In this document: positions 21,202 through 21,997 of the stretch, piece by piece
Layout: each line of letters begins with the position of its first letter
Position numbering within the stretch: position 1 is the first letter of the stretch
From: a virus
DNA: 21,997 nt
Virus record (IMG/VR): IMGVR_UViG_3300020172_001259
Location: 1-21,997 of that record
Reading direction: 5' to 3' (one strand)
Position numbers and translations under genes: made by a program
The notes under the pieces: model-generated
What the model saw: only the letters and a program-made list of their open reading frames with translations
Told to the model about the DNA's origin: nothing
Database searches by the model: none

Positions 21202-21222
21202 GTGAGCCCCGCATGGGCTCAC
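21202..21222. promoter_or_regulatory. Perfect hairpin in tail-operon leader
   Basis: GTGAGCCC, a five-base loop, then GGGCTCAC make a perfect 8-bp stem. On the minus strand it lies between the terminator and the 55-aa gene, about 50 bases before that start. No T-run follows it on either strand, so it is not a classical terminator. It may be an RNA processing or stabilising element at the 5' end of the tail transcript; this is inference. Confidence 0.5.
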
Positions 21223-21231
21223 TACTAGGAT

Positions 21232-21259
21232 AAAGCAAAGAGGGGCCTTTCGGCCCCTC
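21232..21259 (-). terminator. Intrinsic terminator after tiny-gene cassette
   Basis: On the minus strand GAGGGGCC, a GAAA tetraloop and GGCCCCTC (21259-21240) form an 8-bp G+C-rich stem, followed by TTTGCTTT (21239-21232). It starts seven bases after the stop of the Lys-rich 73-aa gene. It would separate head-side transcripts from the tail operon, perhaps only partly. Confidence 0.75.
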
Positions 21260-21265
21260 AACTAC

Positions 21266-21487
21266 TTACTTCTTTTTATCGGACTTCTTAATCTTCTTAA
21301 TAATCTTGGCGTCAATCTTCTTATCCTCGGCCATGGTCTTAGGCTTCTTCTTAGCTCCGTGAGCCTTGTCAGCCTTCTCAAACTTAGCCTTTTCGTCCTT
21401 GTCAAAGCCAGCCTTCTTAAGCATCTTAGAGTCCTTCTTCTTATCCTTAGACTCTGTGTACTTGCCCTTCATAAAACCTGCAGCCAT
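21266..21487 (-). CDS. Lys-rich tiny protein (73 aa)
   Basis: A 73-aa protein of which 28 residues (38%) are Lys, starting MAAGFMKGKYTESKDKKKDS and ending KIIKKIKKSDKKK. It has no Cys and only scattered acidic residues. It should bind nucleic acid, or be disordered. The start shares TAATG with the previous gene, with GAAGGG about six bases upstream, and the gene ends just before the intrinsic terminator. The position next to head genes would fit an internal DNA-associated virion protein, but nothing in the sequence proves that. Confidence 0.7.
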   Translation of the reverse strand: MAAGFMKGKYTESKDKKKDSKMLKKAGFDKDEKAKFEKADKAHGAKKKPKTMAEDKKIDAKIIKKIKKSDKKK

Positions 21488-21630
21488 TACATGCCCTTCT
21501 TTCTGTTCATTACAGCTTTCTTAGCTGGGGCCTTAGTAGCAGCTTTCTTAGCAAACTTCTTGTTGGCGTCCTTTAGGGACTTCATGCCGTGCTTATCCTT
21601 TGGCTTACCGCATCCACATGTTGCACACAT
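21487..21630 (-). CDS. Cys-motif Lys-rich tiny protein (47 aa)
   Basis: A 47-aa protein beginning MCATCGCGKPKDKHGMKSLK. C2, C5 and C7, perhaps with H15, could hold a metal ion. The rest is Lys/Ala-rich (KKFAKKAATKAPAKKAV), like a histone-type tail. A longer in-frame start at 21711 exists, but it would overlap the whole preceding gene; the ATG at 21630 sits one base after the stop of that gene, which fits coupled translation. The opening CxxCxCGK motif recurs in small phage proteins as far as I recall; no function is assigned. Confidence 0.68.
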   Translation of the reverse strand: MCATCGCGKPKDKHGMKSLKDANKKFAKKAATKAPAKKAVMNRKKGM

Positions 21631-21631
21631 A

Positions 21632-21772
21632 TTATTTACTCGCTTTCTTTGGTTTAGAGACTTTCTTTTTTCCAGAACCTGCAGGGACGCAGTTCGGAAC
21701 CTTCTTGCCACCCTTAGTCTTCATGCCTACTTGAACGTAGCCATCCCAACAAGGGTTAGTATCTTTAGCCAT
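21632..21772 (-). CDS. VPNCVP-motif tiny protein (46 aa)
   Basis: A 46-aa frame from ATG 21772 to TAA 21634-21632: [20 protein letters not shown], then GGKKVPNCVPAGSG and a Lys-rich end KKKVSKPKKASK. The GYxQVGMKxKxGKxVPNCVP motif is a recurrent element in phage structural genes, often as a short gene or appended to head-proximal proteins, as I recall. The two Cys (C8, C28) flank the motif and may form a disulfide or a metal site. The ATG overlaps the TAA of the preceding gene, and the stop lies one base before the next ATG, so the three tiny genes form a coupled chain. The motif supports a real gene despite its small size. Confidence 0.75.
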   Translation of the reverse strand: MAKDTNPCWDGYVQVGMKTKGGKKVPNCVPAGSGKKKVSKPKKASK

Positions 21773-21997
21773 TATGCTGGTCCAATTGTTGTAATCGTTC
21801 CTGAAGAACCTCTGTACTTCAAGGCTCCAGCTTCTACATAAAGGATTCCGCCGCCTGTTAAGTTAGCGGTGGGGGCTGTTCCATTTTGCATAAGAAGCTT
21901 ATCTGCGTTTATATTCTGGAAATAATCAATAGAGTTAGTAGTTCCACCAGTGCCTGATAGTGCCACTAGGGTTGACCCTGGCTTATCAAATACGCAG
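21772..21997 (-). CDS. Structural protein C-terminus, 5' end outside window
   Basis: The frame is open from the window edge to TAA at 21774-21772. A GTG at 21966 could start a 64-aa protein, but the frame continues upstream without a stop ([10 protein letters not shown] before the GTG), so I read this as the end of a longer protein. The visible part is Gly/Thr-rich: [20 protein letters not shown], then [20 protein letters not shown] and a final TIGPA. The [23 protein letters not shown] ending looks like the beta-rich C-terminus of phage virion surface or fibre proteins, as I recall. It shares TAATG with the next gene. Function beyond virion structure cannot be said. Confidence 0.65.
   Translation of the reverse strand, partial: CVFDKPGSTLVALSGTGGTTNSIDYFQNINADKLLMQNGTAPTANLTGGGILYVEAGALKYRGSSGTITTIGPA

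Noticed and set aside
21487-21711. Longer version (74 aa) of the Cys-motif tiny protein
   Set aside because: The extra N-terminal 27 residues are read from the gene for the VPNCVP-motif protein in another frame; the start at 21630 fits the coupled spacing.
21359-21841. Plus-strand frame of 160 aa opposite the tiny-gene cassette
   Set aside because: Its Leu/Phe-rich sequence is what the complement of Lys-rich codons gives. The minus-strand genes have coupled starts and recognisable motifs.
1-21997. CRISPR array, tRNA, integrase or attachment site
   Set aside because: I looked for repeat-spacer patterns, cloverleaf-like segments and recombinase motifs and saw none.

Overview
This window is part of a tailed-phage genome (Caudoviricetes) with a contractile tail (myovirus type). 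Every supported gene reads on the minus strand, so transcription runs from high to low coordinates. Genes are packed with stop/start overlaps (ATGA or TAATG) or gaps of a few bases. There is no integrase, rRNA, tRNA or CRISPR array that I can see. Base composition looks moderate, in the 40s percent G+C by eye. Gene style and the tiny Lys-rich proteins suggest an uncultured aquatic phage. A freshwater actinobacterial host is possible, but no host marker is visible.

Right end, 21997 to about 20050 (head-to-tail junction): the C-terminus of a structural protein, then three tiny basic genes. One of them (46 aa) carries a VPNCVP-type motif. An intrinsic terminator and a second hairpin follow, then a 55-aa basic protein, a neck-like protein and a probable tail terminator.

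Middle, 20011 to 6185 (tail and baseplate): sheath, tube, a T4 gp26-like protein with four zinc-type cysteines, a second open frame with no start codon that overlaps its 3' end, tape measure with an embedded cell-wall hydrolase domain, a tube-initiator-like protein, LysM protein, hub (gpD/gp27-like), spike OB protein with a His-rich insertion, gp25-like wedge, baseplate J, and a large baseplate I/fibre protein. This order matches P2/T4-like phages and extracellular contractile injection systems.

Left end, 6172 to 1 (replication): a small membrane protein, an acidic alpha/beta protein, a winged-helix initiator-like protein, a DnaC-like loader ATPase, a SWIM zinc-finger protein, an unknown protein, a DnaB-type helicase, a zinc-finger/TOPRIM primase, a dNMP kinase and a truncated small membrane protein. 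Initiator, loader, helicase and primase would form a nearly complete phage replisome-loading set. The polymerase is not in the window.

Two observations stand out. First, the initiator gene contains three 24-bp-spaced repeats, an 80% A+T segment and a perfect inverted repeat in that order, the same layout as the lambda origin inside gene O. Second, the frame between the gp26-like gene and the tape measure gene is open but has no start codon, which suggests a +1 frameshifted product at the place where tail assembly chaperones are usually made. Also notable are a beta-rich module that recurs in two neighbouring baseplate proteins and is inserted inside lectin-like domains, and a cassette of tiny Lys-rich genes.
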